Positions 56,402-64,000 of a stretch of 64,000 nt of DNA are shown piece by piece. Each line of letters starts with the position of its first letter. Positions within the stretch are counted from its first letter, which is position 1. The stretch lies in assembly GCF_019024285.1 (NCBI RefSeq), contig NZ_WMKZ01000012.1, positions 47,837 to 111,836 on the forward strand, given 5' to 3'. The notes below the pieces were generated by a model. That model was not told where the DNA came from. It was given only the letters and a program-made list of their open reading frames with translations, and searched no databases. Source of the DNA: Alkalihalobacterium elongatum. GTDB lineage: Bacteria > Bacillota > Bacilli > Bacillales > Bacillaceae_F. Both the position numbers and the translations under genes were made by a program.

Positions 56402-58513
56402 TTATTGTACGACTTTTTCTTCCTGTTTAACAATAGATTTTTCTAAAATTTCTGCAAGATCCATTGTTTTTACAGTTTCTTCAACTTCTTTCGCTTTCGT
56501 TCCATCACTTAACATCGTTAAGCAGTAAGGACATGCACTACCGATCACGCTTGGATTTACTTCAAGCGCTTGCTCAGTACGAGCGACGTTAATACGTTGG
56601 CCAGAGTGATCCTCAGTCCACATCATCCCGCCACCGGCACCACAACACATACCGTCAGCACGATTACGTTCCATCTCCACAACCTTCACACCTGGGATCG
56701 CTTCTAAGATTTCTCTTTGTGGACTATATACATCATTGTAACGTCCTAGGTAACAAGAGTCATGGTAAACGATTGTTTCATTCACTTCATATTTTGGTGT
56801 GATTTTTCCTTCTTTAATAAGTTGGGCAAGAAGCTCTGTATGGTGATACACTTCTACACCTTCTAAACCAAAGTCAGGGTACTCATTTTTAATTGTGTTA
56901 TAAGCATGCGGATCGATCGTTACAATCTTTTTCACTTCAAACTTTTGGAACATTTCAATATTCCCTTGTGCAAGCTCTTGGTATAAGAACTCGTTACCAA
57001 TACGACGAGGCGTATCACCAGAGTTCTTTTCTTTGCTACCGATAATTGCGAATTTCACACCAGCTTCATTCAATACTTTCGCAAATGACTGAGCGATTTT
57101 TTGGCTTCGCTTATCGTAAGAGCCCATTGAACCTACGAAGAATAGATATTCGAATTCTTCACCAGCTTTTTGCATTTCTTTAACTGTCGGTACGTGAATA
57201 TCATCACGTCCCTCACGCCATTTTTCACGCTCTTTACGGTTAATACCCCACGGATTTCCTTGACGTTCAATGTTAGAAATTGCACGCTGGGCATCAGCTG
57301 GCATTTTTCCTTCAGTTAAGACAAGGTAACGACGCATATCAATAATTTTATCAACGTGTTCATTCATAACTGGACATTGGTCTTCACAGTTACGACATGA
57401 AGTACAGGCCCAAAGCTCTTCTTCCGTAATTACATCACCAATTAAATTAACATCATAACCAGCGGCAACCTCTTGGCCTCCAGCTGCTTGAGCAGCCATT
57501 TGATTTCCTGTTGTATGACTAAATGCAAACGCAGGTAACCAAGGTGTACGAGATGTTACAGCTGCACCTTTTTCTGTTAAGTGATCACGAACTTTGATCA
57601 TTAAATCCATCGGTGAGAGCATTTTCCCTGTGCCTGTTGCTGGACACATATTTGTACAGCGTCCACATTCTACACAAGAATAAAGGTCAAGCAACTGCTG
57701 CTGTGTAAAATCTTCTACTTTCCCAACACCAAATACTTCTACATCTTCTTCTTCAAAGTTGATTGGCTTCAGTCTTCCAACATGACCACTCTTTTTGAAG
57801 AATACATTAAACACTGCAAACACTTCGTGTGCTTGTTTTGACTGTGGTACGAATACCATGAATGCAAGAACCGTAATTAGGTGAATCCACCAAGAAGCAT
57901 AGAATAAAACCATACCTGCTGTTGTTCCAATACCCGCTAAAACGGTTGCAATAATACTAGAAAATGGAGCATACGCATAGTTTGCTTCATAACCAAACAT
58001 AATTCTTTCAAAACCAAGCGTCAGCAGGATCGTTGCTGACAAGATGGATAATGCGACGTAAACAAAAAGAGCTTTTCCATCCTTCTTGAATTGTAATCGA
58101 GTTAACTTTTCACCGTAACGACGGTAACAAGCATAAAGAATTGCTACGAACATAAGGAAGGCCGTCCACTCCTGCATTGCATGGAAAGGTTTGTGTAGGG
58201 CACCTATTGGATACTGATAGCCTTCAATAAATCCTTTAATAATGATTTCAATCAGTCCAACTTGGATGATAAAAAATCCATAGAACATGATTAAATGCAT
58301 AATCCCACTTTTAACATCCTTAAACATCTTACGCTGACCAATTACATTTACCAATACACCTCGGAAGCGTTCTTTGAAACCACGGTCAAACTCTTCTTTT
58401 TTCCCGAGCTTGATGTACTGATAGCGAGTAAATAATAGATTAGCAAATAGATAGATTGCATAACTTGCAACAACAACTAATAGTACAAGATTGACTATCT
58501 TAAATAAACCCAT
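56402..58513 (-). CDS. fadF: FadF: membrane iron-sulfur oxidoreductase for acyl-CoA oxidation
   Basis: 703 residues from ATG 58513 (AGGGAG seven bases upstream). N-terminal NarI-like membrane region with about five or six helices, then two [4Fe-4S] sites (CVECGRCTNMCP, CTSCRNCEDQCP) and a heterodisulfide-reductase-like region. The second CCG motif is intact (MCCGAGGGMMW, with DSCYLGR), whereas the first has lost its cysteines (IDPHAYNTIKNEYP). Probably moves electrons from ETF to menaquinone, by family knowledge. Upstream of thl in the same direction. Confidence 0.9.
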   Translation of the reverse strand: MGLFKIVNLVLLVVVASYAIYLFANLLFTRYQYIKLGKKEEFDRGFKERFRGVLVNVIGQRKMFKDVKSGIMHLIMFYGFFIIQVGLIEIIIKGFIEGYQYPIGALHKPFHAMQEWTAFLMFVAILYACYRRYGEKLTRLQFKKDGKALFVYVALSILSATILLTLGFERIMFGYEANYAYAPFSSIIATVLAGIGTTAGMVLFYASWWIHLITVLAFMVFVPQSKQAHEVFAVFNVFFKKSGHVGRLKPINFEEEDVEVFGVGKVEDFTQQQLLDLYSCVECGRCTNMCPATGTGKMLSPMDLMIKVRDHLTEKGAAVTSRTPWLPAFAFSHTTGNQMAAQAAGGQEVAAGYDVNLIGDVITEEELWACTSCRNCEDQCPVMNEHVDKIIDMRRYLVLTEGKMPADAQRAISNIERQGNPWGINRKEREKWREGRDDIHVPTVKEMQKAGEEFEYLFFVGSMGSYDKRSQKIAQSFAKVLNEAGVKFAIIGSKEKNSGDTPRRIGNEFLYQELAQGNIEMFQKFEVKKIVTIDPHAYNTIKNEYPDFGLEGVEVYHHTELLAQLIKEGKITPKYEVNETIVYHDSCYLGRYNDVYSPQREILEAIPGVKVVEMERNRADGMCCGAGGGMMWTEDHSGQRINVARTEQALEVNPSVIGSACPYCLTMLSDGTKAKEVEETVKTMDLAEILEKSIVKQEEKVVQ

Positions 58514-58696
58514 AATAAATCTCCCTTCCTCTTTCAATCCTTTAAAAGATAGTTAAATAATAGATAAATTTCAGAATATTGAATTCGTTTTCATCATTAT
58601 AACACATTAATTCAATGAATGAGCATTCAGTCGACGAAATTTATAAAATTTTTTTTATTCCCTCGTAAAACAAGCTCACTTTGGTAATTATAAAAA

Positions 58697-59113
58697 GAAA
58701 AGCGAAAAGTGTCTGCTTATCGGCGACAAGCGCTGGAGGGCCAGCAATTAGTGTCCTGGTCTTGGGACACGTTTGATGGGCCGAAGCGACCTCGAGCCGA
58801 TGACACTTGCAGCTAGACATAGAAAAGCGGAAGCGTCCGTTTAGCGGCGTAAGGACTGGAGCCTCTCCGTATGAGATAAAGGATACACGGCGATCGTCAT
58901 TGAGCCGATGTTGACTTATCGTAAGGAGGAGAGCGAAGTCCACTAGACGCTGGGCGCTGTAGCTAGACATAGAAAAGCGAAAAGTGTCCGTTTATCGGCG
59001 ACAAGCGCTGGAGGGCCAGCAATTAGTGTCCTGGTCTTTGGACACGTTTGGTGGACCGAAGCGACCTCGAGCCGATGACACTTGCAGCTAGACAAAGAAA
59101 AGCGAAAAGTGTC
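58697..59113 (+). repeat. Tandem array of structured dispersed repeats (3 copies plus a stub)
   Basis: Copies at 58697-58818, 58821-58968 and 58971-59094, each beginning AGAAAAGCG and ending CAGCTAGACA, then a truncated start at 59096-59113. Copies 1 and 3 are nearly identical; copy 2 is longer with a different centre. Outer stems are AGTGTC/GACACT, AGCGTC/GACGCT and AGTGTC/GACACT. It fills most of the 645-base gap between fadF and clsB; 58514-58696 is AT-rich, without a gene. Confidence 0.88.
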
Positions 59114-59158
59114 AATTAATTGAGCAAGAAAAAGTTTAATTCTTATTAGGAGGTTTTT

Positions 59159-60355
59159 ATGACACTCTTTTTGATCATAGTGAGCGTTATTATACTTATT
59201 GCTATATTACTTAGATTAGACTTTAAGTTTGGTCTAGAAAAGCAAAGAAAAGAAGCAAAGCGCTTTCATCAAGAAATGCGTTATAGTAAAGTCAACCTCC
59301 TTACTACGGGTGATGACTTATTTGATCATATGTTACGTGATATCAAACAAGCCTCCAATCATATTCATATTCTATTCTACATTATCAAAGATGACAATAT
59401 CAGCAAGAAAATGATGTCATTATTAATCGACAAGGCCAAAGAAGGCGTTACAGTTCGTTTGCTAGTTGACCGGATCGGCGGCAGTATCGGCAGAGGGTCC
59501 ATTAAAAGAATGAAAGATGCAGGGATCCTGTTTTCTTATTCGCACCCTATCAAGTTTCCTTACTTATTTTTCACATTGAACCGCCGCAATCACCGAAAAA
59601 TCTCTGTCATTGATGGAAACATTGGTTATGTAGGCGGATATAATGTAGGAGATGAATATTTAGGAAGAGACCCTAAGTTCGGAAACTGGCGTGACTTCCA
59701 CCTAAGATTAGATGGTGATGGTGTTCAAGATTTACAGGAACAATTTTATGAAGACTGGCATGCGGCAACTAAAGAAAATGTTTCAAAAGACATCTTGTAT
59801 CCACCTTTAGTAAAGGGAGATATCGCTCTTCGCATTTTACCAACGGATGGCGTTTATCTTGAGGATACGTTTGTTAAGCTCATTCGCCAAGCGGAAAACA
59901 CCCTTACGATTGGGACCCCTTATTTCGTTCCAGGAATGACTCTGCAAGGAGAATTAATTAATGCGGCAAAGCGCGGGGTAAATGTTCGCTTAATCGTTCC
60001 GAAAAAAGCGGACCATCCACTAGTGAAAGAAGCGTCATATCCTTATTTTAAAGACTTACTTGATGTCGGGGTCGACATTTATCAGTATTACAGAGGATTT
60101 TATCACGCAAAAATACTTATCATTGATGATCAAGTATGTGATATTGGTACTGCAAACTTTGATAAGCGAAGTTTTCATATTGATCATGAAATTAATTGCT
60201 TAATTTATGATCGTAATTTTATCGAAAAAGTCTTGGGAGAAGTTGATTTTGATATTTCAATATCAGAACGACTGACGCTAAAACAATATAATAGTCGGTC
60301 GATTTTTCAAAAAGGTAAAGAACGGTTCGCCACAATTTTTTCAGGTTTACTTTAA
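59159..60355 (+). CDS. clsB: Cardiolipin synthase-like phospholipase D (ClsB/YwjE)
   Basis: 398 residues. One N-terminal membrane helix (FLIIVSVIILIAILLRL), then two PLD HKD motifs: HRKISVIDGNIGYVGGYN and HAKILIIDDQVCDIGTANFD. Condenses phosphatidylglycerol to cardiolipin by family knowledge. AGGAGG site five bases before the ATG. Next to fadF as ywjE is in B. subtilis, but divergent here. Confidence 0.9.
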   Translation: MTLFLIIVSVIILIAILLRLDFKFGLEKQRKEAKRFHQEMRYSKVNLLTTGDDLFDHMLRDIKQASNHIHILFYIIKDDNISKKMMSLLIDKAKEGVTVRLLVDRIGGSIGRGSIKRMKDAGILFSYSHPIKFPYLFFTLNRRNHRKISVIDGNIGYVGGYNVGDEYLGRDPKFGNWRDFHLRLDGDGVQDLQEQFYEDWHAATKENVSKDILYPPLVKGDIALRILPTDGVYLEDTFVKLIRQAENTLTIGTPYFVPGMTLQGELINAAKRGVNVRLIVPKKADHPLVKEASYPYFKDLLDVGVDIYQYYRGFYHAKILIIDDQVCDIGTANFDKRSFHIDHEINCLIYDRNFIEKVLGEVDFDISISERLTLKQYNSRSIFQKGKERFATIFSGLL

Positions 60356-60408
60356 TTCCAAATTACAAGTTTTACTATTTATTTTTTTCCATTTATAGTA
60401 TGATTAAA

Positions 60409-60423
60409 TTATAATAAATACAA
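60409..60423 (+). promoter_or_regulatory. Candidate PerR/Fur-type box upstream of the metal ATPase
   Basis: TTATAATAAATACAA matches the Per box TTATAATnATTATAA at 12 of 14 fixed positions. TATAAT inside it could be a -10, with TTTCCA 18 bases upstream as -35. AT-rich context makes chance matches likely, but B. subtilis PfeT, a related P1B-4 exporter, is PerR-controlled. Confidence 0.4.
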
Positions 60424-60488
60424 ACAACACTTCAATTTAATCAATAAACATTCTAACTTAATAACTGGTTTTAAGGACTTTGAAGCTT

Positions 60489-60511
60489 GCTGTCACCCCT
60501 ATGGTGGCAGC
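60489..60511 (+). terminator. Hairpin between clsB and the ATPase gene
   Basis: GCTGTCACC pairs with GGTGGCAGC, 5-base loop, followed by TTTCGTTGTTTT. Either the clsB terminator or, if the ATPase transcript starts upstream, a leader attenuator. It is too small to be a known metal riboswitch. Confidence 0.55.
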
Positions 60512-60578
60512 TTTCGTTGTTTTAGTAGCTAAATGATGTTGATTGTATTTCTCAATTACCTTTAAGGGAGGGAGAATT

Positions 60579-62447
60579 TTGCTAAAAAAATGGACAGAAC
60601 ACCGACAACTCCTATTAGCATTGACCAGTGGACTCCTCATTGTGATTGCTTGGCTTTTTGACCGATTATCTAGCCAAGATTTCTTGACCGTCACTTTGTT
60701 CCTTGTCGCATACCTGATTGGCGGTTTTTATAAAGCAAAAGAAGGTATTGAGGAATTTATAAACGAACGAAAATTCTCTGTAGAAATTTTAATGATACTA
60801 GCTGCTATTGGTGCTGCAACGATCGGTTATTGGATGGAAGGCGCTATTTTAATTTTTATATTTGCTCTTAGTGGTGCGCTTGAGACATACACAATTAATA
60901 AAAGTCATCAAGAAATATCTGCTCTTATGAATCTGCAGCCTGAAGAAGCAACTCTTTTAAAAGAAGGAGTTGAAAAAACGGTTTCCGTATCTGACCTGCG
61001 CGTTGGTGATATCGTACGAGTTAAGCCTGGTGAACGAATATCAACGGATGGGATTATTTTTACTGGGCGAACAACCATCGACGAGTCTGCTTTAACTGGA
61101 GAATCCCTACCTGTTACAAAACTAATCGGCGAAGACGTTTTTACTGGAACTGTTAACCTTTCAGGAATGATTGATGTATCTGTTACAAAGCCTGCAGAGG
61201 AAACATTGTTCCAAAAAATCATCACCCTCGTCCAATCAGCTAAGGAGGAAAAGTCCCCTTCGCAACAAACTATTGAAAAATTTGAAGGGCCCTATGTAAA
61301 GATCGTTCTTATCTTTGTAACGATTATGATGTTTTTGCCTTATTTTATATTCGGATGGAGCTGGCATGAAAGCTTTTATCGAGCGATGGTATTGCTTGTC
61401 GTTGCTTCACCATGTGCATTAGTAGCTTCAGTCATGCCTGCTACTCTCTCTGCTATTTCCAATGGTGCAAGACAAGGAATCCTTTTCAAAGGCGGTATTC
61501 ACCTTGAACAGCTTGCTCATATTAAGGCAATTGCCTTAGATAAAACAGGCACGATTACAAACGGTACCCCTGTTGTAACAAATGTCTATGTTCGTCCTGA
61601 TTTTAATAAAAACGACTTACTTCACGCGGTTTGTGCCATTGAAAGCCAATCTACTCACCCGTTAGCAAAGGCGGTTGTTATGTACTGTAAACAACAAGGC
61701 ATTGAACCTATTAAGCCAGATTTTATTGAGACGGTCAGTGGTTGGGGAATTATTGGAACGGTTGAAGGCGAACACTGGAAAGTTGGTAAACCTGACTTTT
61801 TTCCTCTTGAAAAAAAAGAAGCTTTCCTAGAAGTAGCTGCAAGTATGAGCGAGGCAGGGCAAACTCTCGTTTTTGTTGGAAAAGATAAGGAGGAAGTAAT
61901 TGCTGTATTTGCAATTGAAGATACTGTGCGAGACGTAGCGATTGAGGCGATCGATAGTATGAAAAATGAAGGCATCGTAACGTACATGATTACTGGTGAC
62001 CATGAAAAAACTGCAAAAAAGATCGCTTCAGAGGTAAAGCTCGATGGCTATTCAGCTAATTGTCTACCTGAAGAAAAAGTAACTGAAATCGAAAAATTAA
62101 AACAGAAATACCAAAAAGTAGCGATGGTCGGAGATGGAATTAATGATGCTCCTGCATTAGCAAAAGCGAATATCGGAATTGCCATGGGAGCAGGCACTGA
62201 TGCGGCGATCGAAACAGCCGATATCGTTCTCGTTAAAAATAATTTAGTAAAAATAGCAAAAGCCATTCAACTTTCGAAGCGTTTAAATCGAATTGTCATG
62301 CAGAATATCATTTTTTCGATTGCTGTCATTCTTCTGCTAATCGCTGGAAACTTCATGCAGCACGTCTCTTTACCACTTGGGGTGATCGGACATGAAGGAA
62401 GTACAATTCTAGTGATATTGAATGGCCTTAGGTTGCTAAAAAATTAA
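60579..62447 (+). CDS. P1B-4-type heavy-metal efflux ATPase
   Basis: 622 residues from the TTG at 60579, six bases after GGGAGGG. P-type ATPase motifs: LTGESLPV, DKTGTITNG phosphorylation site, GDGINDAPAL. Metal-site signatures are SPCALVAS in the fourth core helix and GHEGSTILVI near the end: the SPC plus HEGxT set of P1B-4 (Co2+/Fe2+/Zn2+) exporters such as B. subtilis PfeT and CtpD. No Cys-rich N-terminal metal-binding domain, usual for this class. Convergent with the hydrolase; the two genes overlap by four bases at their ends. Confidence 0.9.
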   Translation: MLKKWTEHRQLLLALTSGLLIVIAWLFDRLSSQDFLTVTLFLVAYLIGGFYKAKEGIEEFINERKFSVEILMILAAIGAATIGYWMEGAILIFIFALSGALETYTINKSHQEISALMNLQPEEATLLKEGVEKTVSVSDLRVGDIVRVKPGERISTDGIIFTGRTTIDESALTGESLPVTKLIGEDVFTGTVNLSGMIDVSVTKPAEETLFQKIITLVQSAKEEKSPSQQTIEKFEGPYVKIVLIFVTIMMFLPYFIFGWSWHESFYRAMVLLVVASPCALVASVMPATLSAISNGARQGILFKGGIHLEQLAHIKAIALDKTGTITNGTPVVTNVYVRPDFNKNDLLHAVCAIESQSTHPLAKAVVMYCKQQGIEPIKPDFIETVSGWGIIGTVEGEHWKVGKPDFFPLEKKEAFLEVAASMSEAGQTLVFVGKDKEEVIAVFAIEDTVRDVAIEAIDSMKNEGIVTYMITGDHEKTAKKIASEVKLDGYSANCLPEEKVTEIEKLKQKYQKVAMVGDGINDAPALAKANIGIAMGAGTDAAIETADIVLVKNNLVKIAKAIQLSKRLNRIVMQNIIFSIAVILLLIAGNFMQHVSLPLGVIGHEGSTILVILNGLRLLKN

Positions 62448-63226
62448 TTTAAAACTTTTCGTTTCATAAAATCAACAATTATACGGTTGAATTCGGGTGC
62501 ATGCTTAGTAGGGATTTGATGAGTTGCTTTGTCAACTGTAACAATTTCAACATCCTTCAGTCGCTCGATAAACATTCTTGCATAGTGGTGAAGATAAAAA
62601 GAGAGTTTACCGTAAACTACTAAAACTGGAACTTTGATTTGATTCAACCGATGAGTTGATCGGTAATGTAAGCCTTCGTTATAGATTTGATACGTAATAT
62701 GTGGATTGGCATGAGCAAAATATGCAGCCATCTTCTCTCTAAATGCTGTTTCATTTTTTTTCGCGTGAGCCATGGCCAGTACATTCGCTAAAAATTGTAT
62801 TCTTTTTAATCGAGTCACGAGTAAACCTAAGCGAAATTCATTTCTCAACAAAAAGCTGTTTACCTCTGGAAAAGATCCACTCATCATAACAGCAAGTGTT
62901 CGTTCAGGATAAGAAATCGCAAACTCCTGCGCAAGCGAACCTCCGTTAGAGTAGCCCAATATAACCGCCTTTTCCACTGTAAGGTCATCTAAAATACGAA
63001 CGATATCTTCTGCGAGCAGGGACATTGTAATTCGTTCGCTCCCTGCTCCACTTTTTCCATTACCTCTTATGTCAAAAAAGATCAATTGAAAATGCTTTGC
63101 TAATTCACGCTGTTTATCAAATGTTACTAAACCCATACCTGGTGGGTGAATAAATAGGATGGGTGTTCCTTTTCCAATGGTCTCGTAGTAGATCGGTGAC
63201 TGGAAGCGACCTTGTACGTATGGCAT
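62444..63226 (-). CDS. Alpha/beta-fold hydrolase
   Basis: 260 residues. Oxyanion region LFIHPPGMG, nucleophile elbow GYSNGGS, and catalytic His in DKATHQIPT. The acid residue normally found in a GxxDxxxP turn after strand 7 is missing (VVYGKLSFYLHHY), so the third triad member must be elsewhere or activity may be altered. AAGGGGG site before the ATG. Substrate not recognised. Confidence 0.85.
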   Translation of the reverse strand: MPYVQGRFQSPIYYETIGKGTPILFIHPPGMGLVTFDKQRELAKHFQLIFFDIRGNGKSGAGSERITMSLLAEDIVRILDDLTVEKAVILGYSNGGSLAQEFAISYPERTLAVMMSGSFPEVNSFLLRNEFRLGLLVTRLKRIQFLANVLAMAHAKKNETAFREKMAAYFAHANPHITYQIYNEGLHYRSTHRLNQIKVPVLVVYGKLSFYLHHYARMFIERLKDVEIVTVDKATHQIPTKHAPEFNRIIVDFMKRKVLN

Positions 63227-63261
63227 TCAATATCCCCCTTTAACCACATTGTCAGTTGTTG

Positions 63262-63432
63262 TTATCCACTAAAATACGGTAATATCCATTGAAACAACTT
63301 ATAACCTAAATATATTCCGACAATTCCAGCGATCCCAGGCAGAGCTGGCGGTGCTGGAATTGGTAATTTAATCAATGCAAATACAAAACCAACAATTAAA
63401 CCTGCTAATACGGCTAATAATACTTCTTGCAT
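63262..63432 (-). CDS. XapX domain small membrane protein
   Basis: 56 residues: MQEVLLAVLAGLIVGFVFAL, then LPIPAPPALPGIAGIVGIYL and a short basic, aromatic tail. Two hydrophobic helices with the central IPAPPALPGIAGIVGI motif typical of XapX/DUF1427 proteins. AAGGTG precedes the ATG by nine bases. Separated from the hydrolase start by about 35 bases, so they may be co-transcribed. Function unknown. Confidence 0.85.
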   Translation of the reverse strand: MQEVLLAVLAGLIVGFVFALIKLPIPAPPALPGIAGIVGIYLGYKLFQWILPYFSG

Positions 63433-63482
63433 GTTCGTTCACACCTTTACTATATCTTTTATTAAAGTCCCCAAAAAACAAA

Positions 63483-63516
63483 CCCTCTATTTATTCCAAA
63501 TAGAGGGACGTTTTTT
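63483..63516. terminator. Bidirectional terminator upstream of the XapX gene
   Basis: CCCTCTATTT pairs with AAATAGAGGG, 5-base loop, with ACGTTTTTTG on the plus side and TTTGTTTTTT on the minus side. It presumably ends a minus-strand unit beyond the repeat array or insulates the region. Confidence 0.85.
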
Positions 63517-63604
63517 GTTTATTGATTTTAAGCTTATTGCCAGCACTTCAAAGGCGCTTTCTTTGCGAGCCGCTCTGAAGTTGCGTTGGCTTTTTCCTAA
63601 CTAA

Positions 63605-64000
63605 CGGGAACTATTCCTTCGCTTTAGTGACCGCCTCTTCTACTTTTTTCATTGCGCGGGCACCATTCAGGCTCTTTAGTTACCTCTATCTAGATTTTCT
63701 TAACCTCACGGGAACTATTCCTTCACCTTAGTGACCGCCTCTTCTACTTTTTTCACTGCGCGGGCACCATTCAGGCTCTTTAGTTACCTCTATCTCGATT
63801 TTTTCAGACTCACGGGCACTATTCCTTCGCTTTAGTGACCGCCTTTTCTACTTTTTTCCCTGCGCGGGCACCATTCAGGCTCTTTAGTTACCTCTATCTC
63901 GATTTTTTCAGACTCACGGGCACTATTCCTTCGCTTTAGTGACCGCCTTTTCTACTTTTTTCCCTGCGCGGGCACCATTCAGGCTCTTTAGTTACCTCTA
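63605..64000. repeat. 52-bp tandem repeat array (8 units, runs off the window)
   Basis: TTTAGT(T/G)ACC elements start at 63623, 63675, 63727, 63779, 63831, 63883, 63935 and 63987: exactly 52 bases each. Two unit types alternate (TTTAGTGACCGCC... and TTTAGTTACCTCT...), giving a 104-bp higher-order unit with few differences. Each unit also has an ACGGG or CGGGCAC core and ATTC. Same family as 34650-34982. Confidence 0.9.

Noticed and set aside
58641..58970. Minus-strand frame of 109 codons over the repeat array
   Set aside because: Encoded by the structured repeats; no site or homologous family.
60424..60578. Possible NiCo or other metal riboswitch before the P1B ATPase
   Set aside because: Only one 23-base hairpin is present; no four-way junction or conserved purine motifs.
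63605..64000. Possible CRISPR array (regular repeats)
   Set aside because: The whole 52-base unit is repeated with no unique spacers and no cas genes nearby; it is a tandem repeat.

Overview
The window looks like one chromosomal segment of a low-to-moderate GC, endospore-forming Bacillaceae. Spo0F, SpoIIR, delta subunit RpoE and a YhcN/YlaJ-like spore lipoprotein are present. The order upp-glyA-ywlG-rpiB-ywlE-mntP-ywlC-spoIIR-prmC-prfA-tdk-rpmE-rho-glpX-murAB-fsa-fbaA-spo0F-ywjG-pyrG-rpoE matches the Bacillus subtilis arrangement. Two ATP synthase traits point to adaptation to high pH: a lysine eight residues after the essential arginine of subunit a, and a part-alanine glycine motif in subunit c. 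I therefore infer a facultative or moderate alkaliphile, but the species cannot be named from this sequence. No rRNA, tRNA, prophage, IS transposase or CRISPR array was seen.

Layout, with almost everything on the minus strand: 1-10723 is an 11-gene complex I operon (nuoA-N without nuoEFG), read leftward from a strong promoter at 10917-10945. A small plus-strand DUF1722 gene follows. 12026-19350 is the F1Fo ATP synthase operon atpZ-I-B-E-F-H-A-G-D-C with its promoter at 19494-19522. 19739-22015 is a secreted Vpr-like subtilase. 22283-32934 is the housekeeping block upp to prfA, with a chemoreceptor inserted. 33261-34592 is a CoA-disulfide reductase-like flavoprotein on the plus strand. 35151-47021 is the tdk to rpoE block. 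47478-58513 is a fatty/branched-chain acyl-CoA catabolism cluster: fused isobutyryl-CoA mutase IcmF, a TetR regulator, two acyl-CoA dehydrogenases, 3-hydroxyacyl-CoA dehydrogenase, thiolase and the FadF iron-sulfur oxidoreductase. 59159-63432 holds cardiolipin synthase, a P1B-4 metal-efflux ATPase, an alpha/beta hydrolase and a 56-residue XapX-type membrane protein.

The gene functions fit together as energy metabolism (complex I feeding the ATP synthase; acyl-CoA oxidation feeding quinone through ETF and FadF), nucleotide salvage and synthesis (upp, tdk, pyrG), sugar phosphates (glpX, fbaA, fsa, rpiB) and sporulation signalling. The pyrG leader carries every sequence element of the CTP-sensing reiterative-transcription attenuator known from B. 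subtilis, and spo0F has an apparently perfect sigma-H promoter.

The least ordinary content is between genes: a structured 123-148 bp repeat in four copies whose stems covary (54917-55039 and 58697-59113); a 52-bp tandem repeat family present at two distant loci (34650-34982 and 63605-64000) with strict spacing; two arrays with a ~20-bp period; three GGTGCCNGGCACC REP-like sites; a 135-bp element with short terminal inverted repeats inside the nuo operon; and several unusually large multi-arm terminators.
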